Below are positions 53,843 through 62,370 of a DNA stretch of 64,000 nt, piece by piece; the stretch's first letter is position 1; each line of letters opens with the position of its first letter. The notes beneath the pieces were generated by a model that was not told the DNA's origin, made no database searches, and was given only the letters and a program-made list of their open reading frames with translations. A program made the position numbers and the translations under genes. Source of the DNA: Bradyrhizobium sp. 200 (GTDB lineage Bacteria > Pseudomonadota > Alphaproteobacteria > Rhizobiales > Xanthobacteraceae); assembly GCF_023100945.1 (NCBI RefSeq), contig NZ_CP064689.1, positions 2,772,001 to 2,836,000 on the forward strand, given 5' to 3'.

Positions 53843-55186
53843 TCAGCCTTTGTCGATTGAAGCGAGCAGGCGGTCGATCAGGGCCTGCGAGGCGCCCTGA
53901 TAGGCCATCGGCTCGAAAAGTTTTGCGAACTTGTCGGGAGCGACGCCAAAATTCATTGTTAGGACCTCGCGCAGATCTCTCTTTTCGGCAACAGCTATCT
54001 TGCTAGCGGCCTCCACTAGATGATGCGCCTCGCTCTTGCCGATCTTTTCAGCCAGCGCCATCGCCACCGCTTCGGCCATAATCAATCCGCGGGTCGCGTC
54101 GAGATTGACGCGCATCCGCGCGGCATCGACTTCCAGCCCCTCCGCGATATCGACGATTGCGGCCAGCCCGCCTGACGTGACCAGCAGCAGCGTCGGCAGC
54201 GTCGGCCATTCCGCGTGCCACGGGCCGGCGCTGCGTTCGTGGTCCTGCACCTGCGCGGCAAAGATCGTCGCCGCGAGATTGGGGGCCATGGTGGCTGCGG
54301 CAAGCGCACTGGCCGCCGCCACCGGATTGCGCTTGTGCGGCATAGTGGAGGAGCCGCCGCGGCCTTCGCCCGACGGCTCGAACGCTTCGCCGACATCGGT
54401 CTGCATCATCAGCGACACATCGCGCGCGATCTTGCCGCAGGTGCCGGCGATGATGGCGAACACGGAAGCCGCTTCCGCGATGCGGTCGCGGTGGGTATGC
54501 CAGGGCGCATCGGGCAAAGGCAGGTTCAGCTCCTGCGCCAGCCGTTCCGCGACCGCCAGTCCCTTGTCGCCGAGGGCGGCGAGCGTGCCGGCGGCGCCGC
54601 CGAATTGCAGCGCCAGCGCCTCGCTGCGCAGGCGCTGCAGCCGTAGCTTCGAACGGTGCAGCGCCGCGGCATATTCGGCGAGCTTCAGTCCGAACGGCAT
54701 GGGCAAGGCGTGTTGCAGCCAGGTGCGGGCGACCGCGGCGGTATGGCGGTGTTGACGCGCCAGCCCGGCAAAGCCGGCAATGGCGCGATCGATGTCTGCA
54801 AGCAGCGCGTCGATGCCGGCGCGCAGGCCGAGCATGGCGCCGGTATCGATGACGTCCTGGCTGGTCGCACCCCAATGGACGTAACGCGCCGCTTCGGTAT
54901 CCGCCTTGGCGACATTGGCGGTCAGCGCCTTGACGAGGGGGATCGCAAGATTGCCGGACTTTGTCGCGGCCTCGGCCAGCGCGGCCAGATCGAACGATTC
55001 GGCCCGGCACGCATTCGTGATCGGCCCCGCCGCATCAGCCGGAATCACCCCGAGCGCGGCCTCGGCGCGCGCCAGCGCCGCCTCGAAATCCAGCATGTTT
55101 TGCAAGGCTGCGACATCGTCGCAGACCGCGCGCATCGCCGTGCTCGACAGCATCGGGGCCAGCAGGGGGGATAGGGACGTGCTCAT
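53843..55186 (-). CDS. pcaB: 3-carboxy-cis,cis-muconate cycloisomerase
   Basis: Cyclises 3-carboxymuconate to 4-carboxymuconolactone. 447 aa, member of the fumarase/aspartase superfamily: HWGATSQDVIDTG, catalytic-region TWLQHALPMPFGLK and signature GGSSTMPHKRNPVAA. The N-terminus SPLLAPMLSSTAMRAVCDD is typical of PcaB rather than PurB. First of the pca genes here. The ring-cleaving dioxygenase genes pcaHG are not in the window, and no pcaQ-type regulator is adjacent. Confidence 0.94.
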   Translation of the reverse strand: MSTSLSPLLAPMLSSTAMRAVCDDVAALQNMLDFEAALARAEAALGVIPADAAGPITNACRAESFDLAALAEAATKSGNLAIPLVKALTANVAKADTEAARYVHWGATSQDVIDTGAMLGLRAGIDALLADIDRAIAGFAGLARQHRHTAAVARTWLQHALPMPFGLKLAEYAAALHRSKLRLQRLRSEALALQFGGAAGTLAALGDKGLAVAERLAQELNLPLPDAPWHTHRDRIAEAASVFAIIAGTCGKIARDVSLMMQTDVGEAFEPSGEGRGGSSTMPHKRNPVAAASALAAATMAPNLAATIFAAQVQDHERSAGPWHAEWPTLPTLLLVTSGGLAAIVDIAEGLEVDAARMRVNLDATRGLIMAEAVAMALAEKIGKSEAHHLVEAASKIAVAEKRDLREVLTMNFGVAPDKFAKLFEPMAYQGASQALIDRLLASIDKG

Positions 55187-55347
55187 CTGCGCGCGACCCT
55201 AACCACTACGGCCTGCCGCTGCCAATGCCCTTGTCGGTTTGCGTCTGCTGCACGTGCGAATATGCATCGCTCATCGCCCTTCCTTTTGGCCCGGGCGTGC
55301 TTTACTTGGGGGAGATCAGGTTGAGGCGCGATCCAGGAGGCACCCCC

Positions 55348-55794
55348 ATGGCCATGACGATGAACGGCGAAGTCCAGCTTGCGGCGTCGCGCGAGGCCGT
55401 GTGGGCCAAGCTGAACGATCCGGAGGTGCTGAAGGCCTGCATTCCCGGCTGCGAGGAACTGGAAAAGACCGAGGACAACGGCTTCCGCGCCACCGCCAAA
55501 ATGAAGGTCGGGCCAGTCTCCGCCCGCTTCAAGGGCAAGGTCACGCTGAGCGATCTCGACCCGCCCAACGGTTACAGGATCTCGGGCGAAGGCGAGGGCG
55601 GCGTCGCTGGCTTCGCCAAGGGGGGCGCCACGGTGGCGCTGTCCGAAAAGGATGGCGGCACGCTGCTGAGCTATAATGTCGAGGCGCAGATCGGCGGCAA
55701 GCTGGCCCAGCTTGGACAGCGGCTGATCAACGGCGCGGCCAAGAAGCTGGCCGACGAATTCTTCGCCAATTTCGGCAAGGCCGTGCAAGGCTGA
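55348..55794 (+). CDS. coxG: CoxG-type SRPBCC protein
   Basis: 148 aa, carbon monoxide dehydrogenase subunit G family. In Oligotropha, CoxG helps recruit CO dehydrogenase to the membrane. Seen: MNGEVQLAASREAVWAKLNDPEVLKACIPGCEELEK, then ARFKGKVTLSDLDPPNGYRISGEGEGG and VEAQIGGKLAQLGQRLI, all typical. The ATG at 55348 has AGGAGG seven bases upstream. It precedes coxS by 205 bp in the same orientation, with a palindrome between. Confidence 0.9.
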   Translation: MAMTMNGEVQLAASREAVWAKLNDPEVLKACIPGCEELEKTEDNGFRATAKMKVGPVSARFKGKVTLSDLDPPNGYRISGEGEGGVAGFAKGGATVALSEKDGGTLLSYNVEAQIGGKLAQLGQRLINGAAKKLADEFFANFGKAVQG

Positions 55795-55916
55795 TAGAGG
55801 CTGATCAAGGCTGATTCTGCACGGCCCAACCCGGTCGAACAGGCCGTCAAGTCACTCATGCCATGCCCCAGGAGAGGGGCTCGTGAGGGGCTCCCGAGGT
55901 TGCTCATTACCGGGAT

Positions 55917-55933
55917 GGCCCATATTATGGGCC
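55917..55933. promoter_or_regulatory. Palindrome upstream of coxS
   Basis: GGCCCATA (55917-55924) and TATGGGCC (55926-55933) are perfect arms around one T. It lies 66 bp before coxS, and a TATAAA follows at 55944-55949. A candidate operator; no -35 of quality is seen. Confidence 0.35.
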
Positions 55934-55999
55934 TTGGAATGACTATAAACGCCTGCGCTGCCGGCATATCCGGCATAGTGCAGCCCCAAGAGAGTGCTG

Positions 56000-56485
56000 A
56001 TGGCCAAGATTTCCCTGATCGTGAACGGTAATCCCGTAAACGCCAATATCGATTCCCGTACCCTGCTGGTCCAGTTGCTGCGGGAAAATCTGCGCCTGAC
56101 GGGCACCCATGTCGGCTGCGACACCTCGCAGTGCGGCGCCTGCGTCGTGCATCTCGACGGCAAGGCAGTGAAGTCCTGCACCACGCTCGCTGTCATGGCC
56201 GACGGCCATGAGGTTCGCACCATCGAGGGTCTGGCCGCGGACGGCGCGCCGCTGCATCCGATGCAGGAGGCCTTCCGCGAGCATCACGGCCTGCAATGCG
56301 GCTTCTGCACCCCCGGCATGATCATGACCGCGGTCGATCTGGTGCATCGCAAGGGCCATGACCTCTCCGAGCACGTCATCCGCGAAGAGCTTGAAGGCAA
56401 TCTGTGCCGCTGCACCGGCTATCAGAACATCGTCACCTCGATCGCCGCCGGCGCCAAGGCGATGGCCAAATCCGATCTCGCTTAA
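56000..56485 (+). CDS. coxS: CO dehydrogenase-type small subunit, 2Fe-2S
   Basis: 161 aa electron-transfer subunit of a molybdenum hydroxylase. N-terminal plant-type ferredoxin domain with [22 protein letters not shown] and a C-terminal helical domain with [13 protein letters not shown] and [12 protein letters not shown], eight cysteines for two [2Fe-2S] clusters. ATG at 56000; a GTG two codons upstream is also possible. Usually its next neighbour in this layout is coxL; here coxM follows after 36 bp. Confidence 0.92.
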   Translation: MAKISLIVNGNPVNANIDSRTLLVQLLRENLRLTGTHVGCDTSQCGACVVHLDGKAVKSCTTLAVMADGHEVRTIEGLAADGAPLHPMQEAFREHHGLQCGFCTPGMIMTAVDLVHRKGHDLSEHVIREELEGNLCRCTGYQNIVTSIAAGAKAMAKSDLA

Positions 56486-56521
56486 TCGATTTCATCGCGA
56501 CCCGCGACCAGGAAGTTCTCA

Positions 56522-57325
56522 ATGTACGAATTCAAATATCATCGTCCGTCGACCGTGCGGCAGGCCGCCAATCTCCTGGTGAAGAACGAAGACGCCAAGG
56601 TGATCGCTGGCGGCCACACGCTGGTGCCGGTCATGAAGCAGCGCCTCGCCAGCCCGCCGCATCTGGTCGACCTCTCCCATATCGAAGGGCTCGACGCCAT
56701 CGAGATGAAGGGCCGTTCGCTGGTGATCGGCGCGACCGCCAGGCATGCGGCCGTGGCGACGTCGTCGATTGTCGGCGAAGCCATTCCGGCGCTGGCCGAA
56801 CTTGCGGGCGGAATCGGCGACCCCGCGGTGCGTCATAAAGGCACGATCGGCGGCTCGCTCGCCAATAACGACCCGACCGCGGATTATCCTGCAGCCGTGC
56901 TCGCGCTCGGCGCCACCATCGTCACCAACAAGCGCCGCCTCAAGGCGGAGGAATTCTTCCAGGGCCTGTTCACGACGTCGCTCGAAAGCGACGAGATCAT
57001 CACCAAGGTGATGTTCCCGCTGCCGAAGAAAGCGGCTTACATCAAGTTTCGCAACCAGGCTTCGCGCTACGCACTGGTCGGCGTGTTCGTCGCCAAGCGT
57101 CCGTCGGATGTGCGCGTTGCCATCACCGGCGCGGGCTCGGACGGCGTGTTCCGCGCCACTGCGTTCGAGGAAGCGCTGAAGAAGCGTTTCTCGCACAAGG
57201 TGCTGGACGGCATCTCGGTGCCGTCCGAAGGGCTGAACAGCGATCTGCACGGCAGCGCCGAATATCGCGCGCATCTGATCGGCGTGCTGACGCGCCGCGC
57301 CGTCGAAGCCGCGACGGCGAAGTAA
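56522..57325 (+). CDS. coxM: CO dehydrogenase-type medium subunit, FAD-binding
   Basis: 267 aa flavoprotein subunit that passes electrons from the iron-sulfur subunit to the acceptor. Seen: FKYHRPSTVRQAANLL, FAD loops VIAGGHTLVPVMKQR and GTIGGSLANNDPTADYPAAVLAL (the TIGGS motif of the CO dehydrogenase flavoprotein family), and a C-terminal CO_deh_flav_C domain. ATG start. Followed 52 bp later by the MoxR ATPase gene. Confidence 0.92.
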   Translation: MYEFKYHRPSTVRQAANLLVKNEDAKVIAGGHTLVPVMKQRLASPPHLVDLSHIEGLDAIEMKGRSLVIGATARHAAVATSSIVGEAIPALAELAGGIGDPAVRHKGTIGGSLANNDPTADYPAAVLALGATIVTNKRRLKAEEFFQGLFTTSLESDEIITKVMFPLPKKAAYIKFRNQASRYALVGVFVAKRPSDVRVAITGAGSDGVFRATAFEEALKKRFSHKVLDGISVPSEGLNSDLHGSAEYRAHLIGVLTRRAVEAATAK

Positions 57326-57377
57326 GTTTGCCGATAACCGGCGTATTAAGATTGGCTTTCCCAGAACAGGTTTGCCC

Positions 57378-58286
57378 ATGAGTGCATCGGCGCTGCCCAC
57401 ATCCGTCGATGGCATGCTCGAGCTGTTGACCTCGCGCGGCTATCTGGCTGAGCGGTCGCTGGCGACGGTGACCTATCTGTCGCTGCGCATGGGCCGGCCG
57501 CTGTTTCTCGAGGGCGAGGCTGGCGTCGGCAAGACCGAAATCGCAAAAGTTCTGTCGGCGGCGCTCGGGCGCAAGCTGATCCGCCTGCAATGCTACGAAG
57601 GGCTGGACGTCGCCTCCGCCGTCTATGAGTGGAGCAGCGCGGCGCAGATGATAGCGATCCGCCTGGCGGAAGCCGCCGGCGATACCGACCGCGATCAATT
57701 GTCCTCAGATATTTTTGCCGAGCGCTTTCTGATCAAGCGTCCGCTGCTGCAGGCGCTGGAGCCTGATGTTGCCGGTGCGCCGGTGCTTTTGATCGACGAA
57801 CTCGACCGCGCCGACGAGGCGTTCGAGGCGTATCTTCTGGAAATCCTCAGCGACTTCCAGGTCACGATTCCCGAATTCGGCACCATCAAGGCGCCGCAGC
57901 CGCCGATCGTCATCATCACCTCGAACCGCACCCGCGAGATCCACGACGCGCTGAAGCGCCGCTGCCTCTATCACTGGGTCGACTATCCCGAGGCTGAGCG
58001 CGAACTGGCAATCGTCAAGTCGCGCGTGCCTGATATTTCCGCAAAGCTGTCGCAGCAGGTCGTGCGCTTCGTGCAGGCGCTGCGCGACCAGGATTTCTAC
58101 AAGTCGCCGGGCGTCGCCGAAACCATCGACTGGGCCACCGCGCTGACCGAACTCGACGCCCGCTCGCTGACGCCGCAACTGGTCGGCGACACCCTGGGCG
58201 CGCTGCTGAAATACCAGGACGACATCGCGCGCATGCAGGGCGACACGCTGCAGAAGGTTTTGAAGGACGCGACGAGCGAGAATTAG
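57378..58286 (+). CDS. coxD: MoxR-family AAA+ ATPase (CoxD-like)
   Basis: 302 aa. Walker A EGEAGVGKTE, Walker B VLLIDELDRADE, sensor IIITSNRTREIHDALKRRCLYHWVDYP. In Oligotropha, CoxD is a chaperone-like ATPase needed to build the [CuSMoO2] centre of CO dehydrogenase by sulfuration; MoxR proteins act with vWA partners, and one follows here. ATG at 57378 is preferred over an in-frame TTG two codons upstream. Confidence 0.88.
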   Translation: MSASALPTSVDGMLELLTSRGYLAERSLATVTYLSLRMGRPLFLEGEAGVGKTEIAKVLSAALGRKLIRLQCYEGLDVASAVYEWSSAAQMIAIRLAEAAGDTDRDQLSSDIFAERFLIKRPLLQALEPDVAGAPVLLIDELDRADEAFEAYLLEILSDFQVTIPEFGTIKAPQPPIVIITSNRTREIHDALKRRCLYHWVDYPEAERELAIVKSRVPDISAKLSQQVVRFVQALRDQDFYKSPGVAETIDWATALTELDARSLTPQLVGDTLGALLKYQDDIARMQGDTLQKVLKDATSEN

Positions 58287-58290
58287 CTGT

Positions 58291-58332
58291 CGTCATTCCG
58301 GGTCTGGTCCTGCGGACCATCCCGGAATGACG
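58291..58332. repeat. Palindromic intergenic repeat, type D (short form)
   Basis: CGTCATTCCGGG (58291-58302) and CCCGGAATGACG (58321-58332) with inner GGTC / GACC arms. It contains a spurious ATG in frame with the next gene. Confidence 0.8.
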
Positions 58333-58353
58333 AGAGTGGAAACCGGGTTGACC

Positions 58354-59559
58354 ATGACCACCATCGATCATCTCAATCCGCCGACCGGCCACATGGCCGA
58401 CAATGTCGTTGGCTTCGCGCGTGCGCTGCGCGCCGCCGGCATCCCGGTCGGCCCCGGCGCCGTCATCGACGCGCTCAACGCGCTGCAGGTGGTCGAGATC
58501 GGCAACCGCGCCGATGTCTACGCCACGCTGGAGGCGATTTTCGTCAAGCGGCACGAGCATATGCTGATCTTCGCGCAGGCCTTCGACCTGTTCTTCCGCG
58601 CCGCCGAAGACTGGAAGCACATGCTGGATTCGGTGCCGCTGCCGGACCACGCCAGGAAGAAACCGCCGCCGGCCTCGCGCCGGGTGCAGGAGGCCTTGGC
58701 GCAGCCCTCGATGCGCGACGAGGAGCAGCAGGTCCAGGAGCAGGAACTTCGGCTGTCGGTTTCCGACAAGGAGATACTGCAGAAAAAGGACTTTGCGCAG
58801 ATGAGTGCGGCGGAGATCGCCGAGGTCACCCGCGCCATCGCCAATATGAAGCTGCCGCAGGCCGAGCTGCGCACCCGCCGCTACCGGCCGGACGCCAAGG
58901 GGCTCAAGCTCGACATGCGGCGCACGCTGCGTAGCTCGTTGCGTACCGGCGGCGAGATCATCGATATCCGAAAACTCGGCCGGATCGAGAAGCCGGCGCC
59001 GATCGTGGCGCTCTTGGATATCTCGGGATCGATGAGCGAATATACCCGCCTGTTCCTGCATTTCCTCCATGCCATCACCGACGCCCGCAAGCGCGTCTCC
59101 GTGTTCCTGTTCGGCACAAGGCTCACCAATGTGACGCGGGCGCTGCGGGCGCGCGACCCTGATGAGGCGCTGGCGAGCTGCTCGTCCTCGGTGGAGGACT
59201 GGGCCGGCGGCACCCGCATTGCCACCTCGCTGCACAGCTTCAACAAATTGTGGGGCCGGCGGGTGCTGGGGCAGGGCGCCATCGTGCTGCTGATTTCCGA
59301 CGGGCTGGAGCGCGAGGCCGACGACAAGCTGGCCTTCGAGATGGACCGGCTGCACAGGTCTTGCCGGCGCCTGATCTGGCTCAATCCGCTGCTGCGCTAC
59401 AGCGGCTTCGAGGCCAAGGCGCAGGGCATCAAAATGATGCTGCCGCACGTTGACGAATTCCGCCCGGTGCATAACTTGACATCGATGGAAGGGCTGATCG
59501 AGGCGCTTTCGGCGCCGCCCCCGCCGCACCATCGCAGCCTGATCCGATCGGCAGCCTGA
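58354..59559 (+). CDS. coxE: vWA-domain protein (CoxE-like)
   Basis: 401 aa. The C-terminal von Willebrand A domain holds the MIDAS motif LLDISGSMSEYTRLF, then VFLFGTRLTNVT, the CoxE-type GGTRIATSL and LLISDGLERE. The N-terminal half is helical and charged. CoxE is the known partner of CoxD in maturation of CO dehydrogenase. The ATG at 58354 is chosen; the frame opens at 58327 inside a palindromic repeat, which is unlikely to be coding. Confidence 0.88.
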   Translation: MTTIDHLNPPTGHMADNVVGFARALRAAGIPVGPGAVIDALNALQVVEIGNRADVYATLEAIFVKRHEHMLIFAQAFDLFFRAAEDWKHMLDSVPLPDHARKKPPPASRRVQEALAQPSMRDEEQQVQEQELRLSVSDKEILQKKDFAQMSAAEIAEVTRAIANMKLPQAELRTRRYRPDAKGLKLDMRRTLRSSLRTGGEIIDIRKLGRIEKPAPIVALLDISGSMSEYTRLFLHFLHAITDARKRVSVFLFGTRLTNVTRALRARDPDEALASCSSSVEDWAGGTRIATSLHSFNKLWGRRVLGQGAIVLLISDGLEREADDKLAFEMDRLHRSCRRLIWLNPLLRYSGFEAKAQGIKMMLPHVDEFRPVHNLTSMEGLIEALSAPPPPHHRSLIRSAA

Positions 59560-59572
59560 AGGAGGTTCTCCC

Positions 59573-59902
59573 ATGCTCAACCGCGACGAAGACATTCTGC
59601 AGGCCGCCGAGAACTGGCAAAAAGCCGGCCACGGCGTCGCGCTTGCGACCGTGGTCGAGACCTGGGGCTCGGCCCCGAGGCCGGCCGGCTCCAGCCTTGT
59701 CATCAATGACGACGGCACATTCCTGGGCTCCGTCTCCGGCGGCTGCGTCGAGGGCGCCGTGGTCACCGAGGCGCTGGACGTGATCGCCAGCGGCAAGCCC
59801 AGGATGCTGGAATTTGGCGTCGCCGACGAGACCGCCTGGAACGTCGGGCTGTCCTGCGGCGGCACCATCCGCGTCTTCGTCGAGAAGGTGGGCCAGTCGT
59901 GA
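59573..59902 (+). CDS. XdhC/CoxF-type N-terminal domain protein
   Basis: 109 aa; corresponds to the N-terminal domain only of XdhC, which binds the molybdenum cofactor and delivers it, sulfurated, to apo-enzymes. Seen: VALATVVETWGSAPRPAGSSLVI, FLGSVSGGCVEGAVV and GLSCGGTIRVFVE. The Rossmann half is made by the next gene, which overlaps by four bases (GTGA). GGAGG lies seven bases upstream of the ATG. Confidence 0.88.
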   Translation: MLNRDEDILQAAENWQKAGHGVALATVVETWGSAPRPAGSSLVINDDGTFLGSVSGGCVEGAVVTEALDVIASGKPRMLEFGVADETAWNVGLSCGGTIRVFVEKVGQS

Positions 59903-60603
59903 AATTGGAAACTCTTACGCAGGTTAATGCCGAGCGCGCCGAGCGTCGTCCGGTCATCGTGGTGACCGATGTCGCCAATGGCGAGCAGCGATTGGTGAAG
60001 GCCAAGGACATCGCTACCGATCCCCTGAGCACTGAGCTTTCCAAGCAGCTCCGCATGGGCAAGAGCGGCATGATCGAGTCCGGTGGCAAAAAGCTGTTTC
60101 TCAACGTCTACGCGCCGACCGCGCGGCTCGTGATCGTCGGCGCGGTTCATATCAGCCAGGCCTTGGCGCCGCTGGCGCGTTCGCTCGATTACGACGTGAC
60201 GGTGGTGGACCCGCGCACGGCCTTTGCGAGCCCCGAGCGCTTTCCCGACGTGCCGCTGATCGCGGAATGGCCCGACGTGGCGCTGCCGCCGCTCAATGTC
60301 GATCATTACACGGCGTTCGTCGCGCTGACGCATGATCCGAAGATCGACGATCCGGCGCTGTTGCACGCTTTTGAGCGCGACTGCTTCTATATCGGCGCGC
60401 TGGGCTCGCGAAAAACCCATGCCAAGCGCGCCGAGCGGTTGAAGGCGCAGGGCGCGTCCGACTCCGACATCGCGCGCATCCATGCGCCGATCGGGCTTTC
60501 CATCGGTGCGGTATCGCCGTCGGAGATTGCGGTCGCGGTCATGGCCGAGATCACCGCCGAGCTGCGGCTGCCGAAAGAAACCGCGAAGGTACAGGCGGCA
60601 TGA
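59899..60603 (+). CDS. XdhC/CoxI-type protein with Rossmann domain
   Basis: 234 aa. A degenerate N-terminal part (about 1-75) precedes a Rossmann half: ARLVIVGAVHISQALAPLARSLDYDVTVVDPR, then VALTHDPKIDDPALL, YIGALGSRKTHAKRAERL and IHAPIGLSIGAVSPSEIAVAVMAEI, the XdhC C-terminal signature. In most members the loop reads GAGH; here it is GAVH. GTG start overlaps the previous gene, and the next gene overlaps this one (ATGA), so the three are translationally coupled. Confidence 0.88.
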   Translation: MKLETLTQVNAERAERRPVIVVTDVANGEQRLVKAKDIATDPLSTELSKQLRMGKSGMIESGGKKLFLNVYAPTARLVIVGAVHISQALAPLARSLDYDVTVVDPRTAFASPERFPDVPLIAEWPDVALPPLNVDHYTAFVALTHDPKIDDPALLHAFERDCFYIGALGSRKTHAKRAERLKAQGASDSDIARIHAPIGLSIGAVSPSEIAVAVMAEITAELRLPKETAKVQAA

Positions 60604-62204
60604 AGTTCGGTCCCGCCAGTCCGGCCGACGCGATTGGCGGCGTCACCGTGCACACGCTGCGGCAGGGGTCGCTGGTGCTCAAGAAAGGCACCACGATCGG
60701 CCTCACTGAGGTTGATGCGCTCAACAAGGCGGGCGTGAAAGAAATCGTCGTGGTGCGGCTGGAGGAGGGCGACGTCTCCGAAGACGTCGCCGCCGCCAGC
60801 ATCGCGCAGGCCGTTGCCGGCGAGGGCGTCACGGTCGAGCGCGCTTTCACCGGCCGCTCCAATTTGTTCGCGGCGCAGGCCGGCGTGCTGGTGGTCGATC
60901 GTGCCGCGGTCGACCGCATCAACGGCGTCGACGAAGCCATCACCTTTGCGACGCTCTCGGCCTTCAAGCCGGTGGTCGAAGGCGAGATGATCGCAACGGT
61001 AAAACTCATTCCGTTCGGCGTCGAAGCGAAGCTGCGCGACGCGGCCGTTGAAGTGGCGGGCAGGGACACGCTGCGGATTGCGCCCTACATCATCAAGAAG
61101 GTCGGCGTGGTTTCCACGCTGCTGCCGGGGCTTGCGCCAAAGGTGATCGACAAGACGTTGCGGGTGACGGCAGAGCGGCTGGCGCCCGCCGGGGCCAGCA
61201 TCATTGCCGAGCGCCGTGTGCCGCATGACGAGGCGGCGCTGGCTGCTTCCATCAAGGAATTGCTCGCTCTAGGCGCCGAGCTCGTGATCGTGTTCGGCGC
61301 ATCCGCGATCGCCGACCGCCGCGACGTGATCCCCGCCGCGATCACCGAAATCGGCGGCGCGATCGAGCACTTTGGGATGCCGGTCGATCCCGGCAATCTG
61401 CTCCTGATTGGCAGCGCCGGCGGTGTGCCGGTGCTGGGAGCGCCGGGCTGCGCGCGCTCGCCGGTCGAGAACGGCTTTGACTGGGTCCTGATGCGGCTTC
61501 TCGCCGGGCTCAAGGTCACGCGCACTGAGCTGACCGGCATGGGCGTCGGCGGCCTGCTGATGGAAATCGTCACACGGCCGCAGCCGCGCACCGTCGCGGA
61601 CACCGAAGCCAATCGAAACGTCACAGCCATCGTGCTCGCCGCCGGGCGCTCGACGCGGATGGGTGGCCCCAACAAGCTGCTGGCCGAAATCGACGGCAAG
61701 AAGCTGGTGCGGACCGTGGCCGAGCAGGCGCTGGCCTCCAAGGCAACGGACGTCATCGTCGTCACCGGTCATCAGGCCGATCTGGTCGAGCAGGCGCTGG
61801 CGGGCCTTAAGGTGAAATTCGTCCGCAACCCGGATTTTGCCGGTGGGCTGGCGTCCTCCGTCAAGGCCGGCATCGCGGCGGTGCCTGACAATGCCGACGG
61901 CGCCATCGTCTGCCTCGGCGACATGCCGCTGATATCAGCCAAACTGATCGACCAGTTGATCGAGACCTTCGCGCCGGACCGCGGCCATCTGATCGCCGTG
62001 CCCGTCAGCGATGGCCGCCGTGGCAATCCCGTGTTGTGGTCGCGGCGTTTCTTTAAAGAGTTGATGACGCTCGACGGCGATGTCGGCGCCCGTCATCTGA
62101 TCGCCAAGCACACCGAGGCCGTCGCGGAAGTCCCGGTCGATGGCCAGAGCGCCTTCCTCGACATCGACACCCCGCAGGCGCTGGAAGCCGCGCGGCGCGG
62201 GTGA
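60600..62204 (+). CDS. MoeA-like / MobA-like fusion for molybdenum cofactor maturation
   Basis: 534 aa bifunctional protein. The N-terminal part (about 1-335) is a molybdopterin-binding, MoeA/MogA-like module (FGASAIADRRDVIPAAI, GAPGCARSPVENGFDWVL). The C-terminal part (about 340-534) is an NTP-transferase of the MocA/MobA type: AIVLAAGRSTRMGGPNKLLAEIDGK, VVTGHQADLVEQAL and CLGDMPLI. The likely product is molybdopterin cytosine dinucleotide, the cofactor form used by CO dehydrogenase-type enzymes (inference). Last gene of the cluster. Confidence 0.88.
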   Translation: MKFGPASPADAIGGVTVHTLRQGSLVLKKGTTIGLTEVDALNKAGVKEIVVVRLEEGDVSEDVAAASIAQAVAGEGVTVERAFTGRSNLFAAQAGVLVVDRAAVDRINGVDEAITFATLSAFKPVVEGEMIATVKLIPFGVEAKLRDAAVEVAGRDTLRIAPYIIKKVGVVSTLLPGLAPKVIDKTLRVTAERLAPAGASIIAERRVPHDEAALAASIKELLALGAELVIVFGASAIADRRDVIPAAITEIGGAIEHFGMPVDPGNLLLIGSAGGVPVLGAPGCARSPVENGFDWVLMRLLAGLKVTRTELTGMGVGGLLMEIVTRPQPRTVADTEANRNVTAIVLAAGRSTRMGGPNKLLAEIDGKKLVRTVAEQALASKATDVIVVTGHQADLVEQALAGLKVKFVRNPDFAGGLASSVKAGIAAVPDNADGAIVCLGDMPLISAKLIDQLIETFAPDRGHLIAVPVSDGRRGNPVLWSRRFFKELMTLDGDVGARHLIAKHTEAVAEVPVDGQSAFLDIDTPQALEAARRG

Positions 62205-62207
62205 TTT

Positions 62208-62300
62208 GTAGGGTGGGCAAAGCGCAGCGTGCCCACCATTCAAAGCAATGCTCGATGATAGATGGTGGGCACGGCGCAAGAGCGCCTTTGCCCGCCCTAC
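62208..62300. repeat. Palindromic intergenic repeat, type E
   Basis: GTAGGGTGGGCAAAGCGC at the left and GCGCCTTTGCCCGCCCTAC at the right, with an inner GTGCCCACCAT / ATGGTGGGCAC pair. A single copy in this window. Confidence 0.75.
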
Positions 62301-62325
62301 GAAGCTTCCGTTCACCAAGTTGAAA

Positions 62326-62364
62326 CTCCCCTTGCGTTAGATTCTGCCCGTTACCTCTGGGGAG
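62326..62364 (+). promoter_or_regulatory. Possible hairpin masking the ribosome site of the DUF4189 gene
   Basis: CTCCCC (62326-62331) can pair with GGGGAG (62359-62364), which is part of GGGGAGGGG before the TTG start at 62371. Same arms as at 4137-4157 but with a longer loop. Confidence 0.3.
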
Positions 62365-62370
62365 GGGCTT

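Noticed and set aside
58015..60483. Minus-strand open frame of 822 codons opposite the cox genes
   Set aside because: It lies antisense to three clear genes (MoxR end, CoxE, XdhC). Long empty antisense frames are expected in high-GC DNA, and the translation is Arg/His/Gln-rich with no domain.
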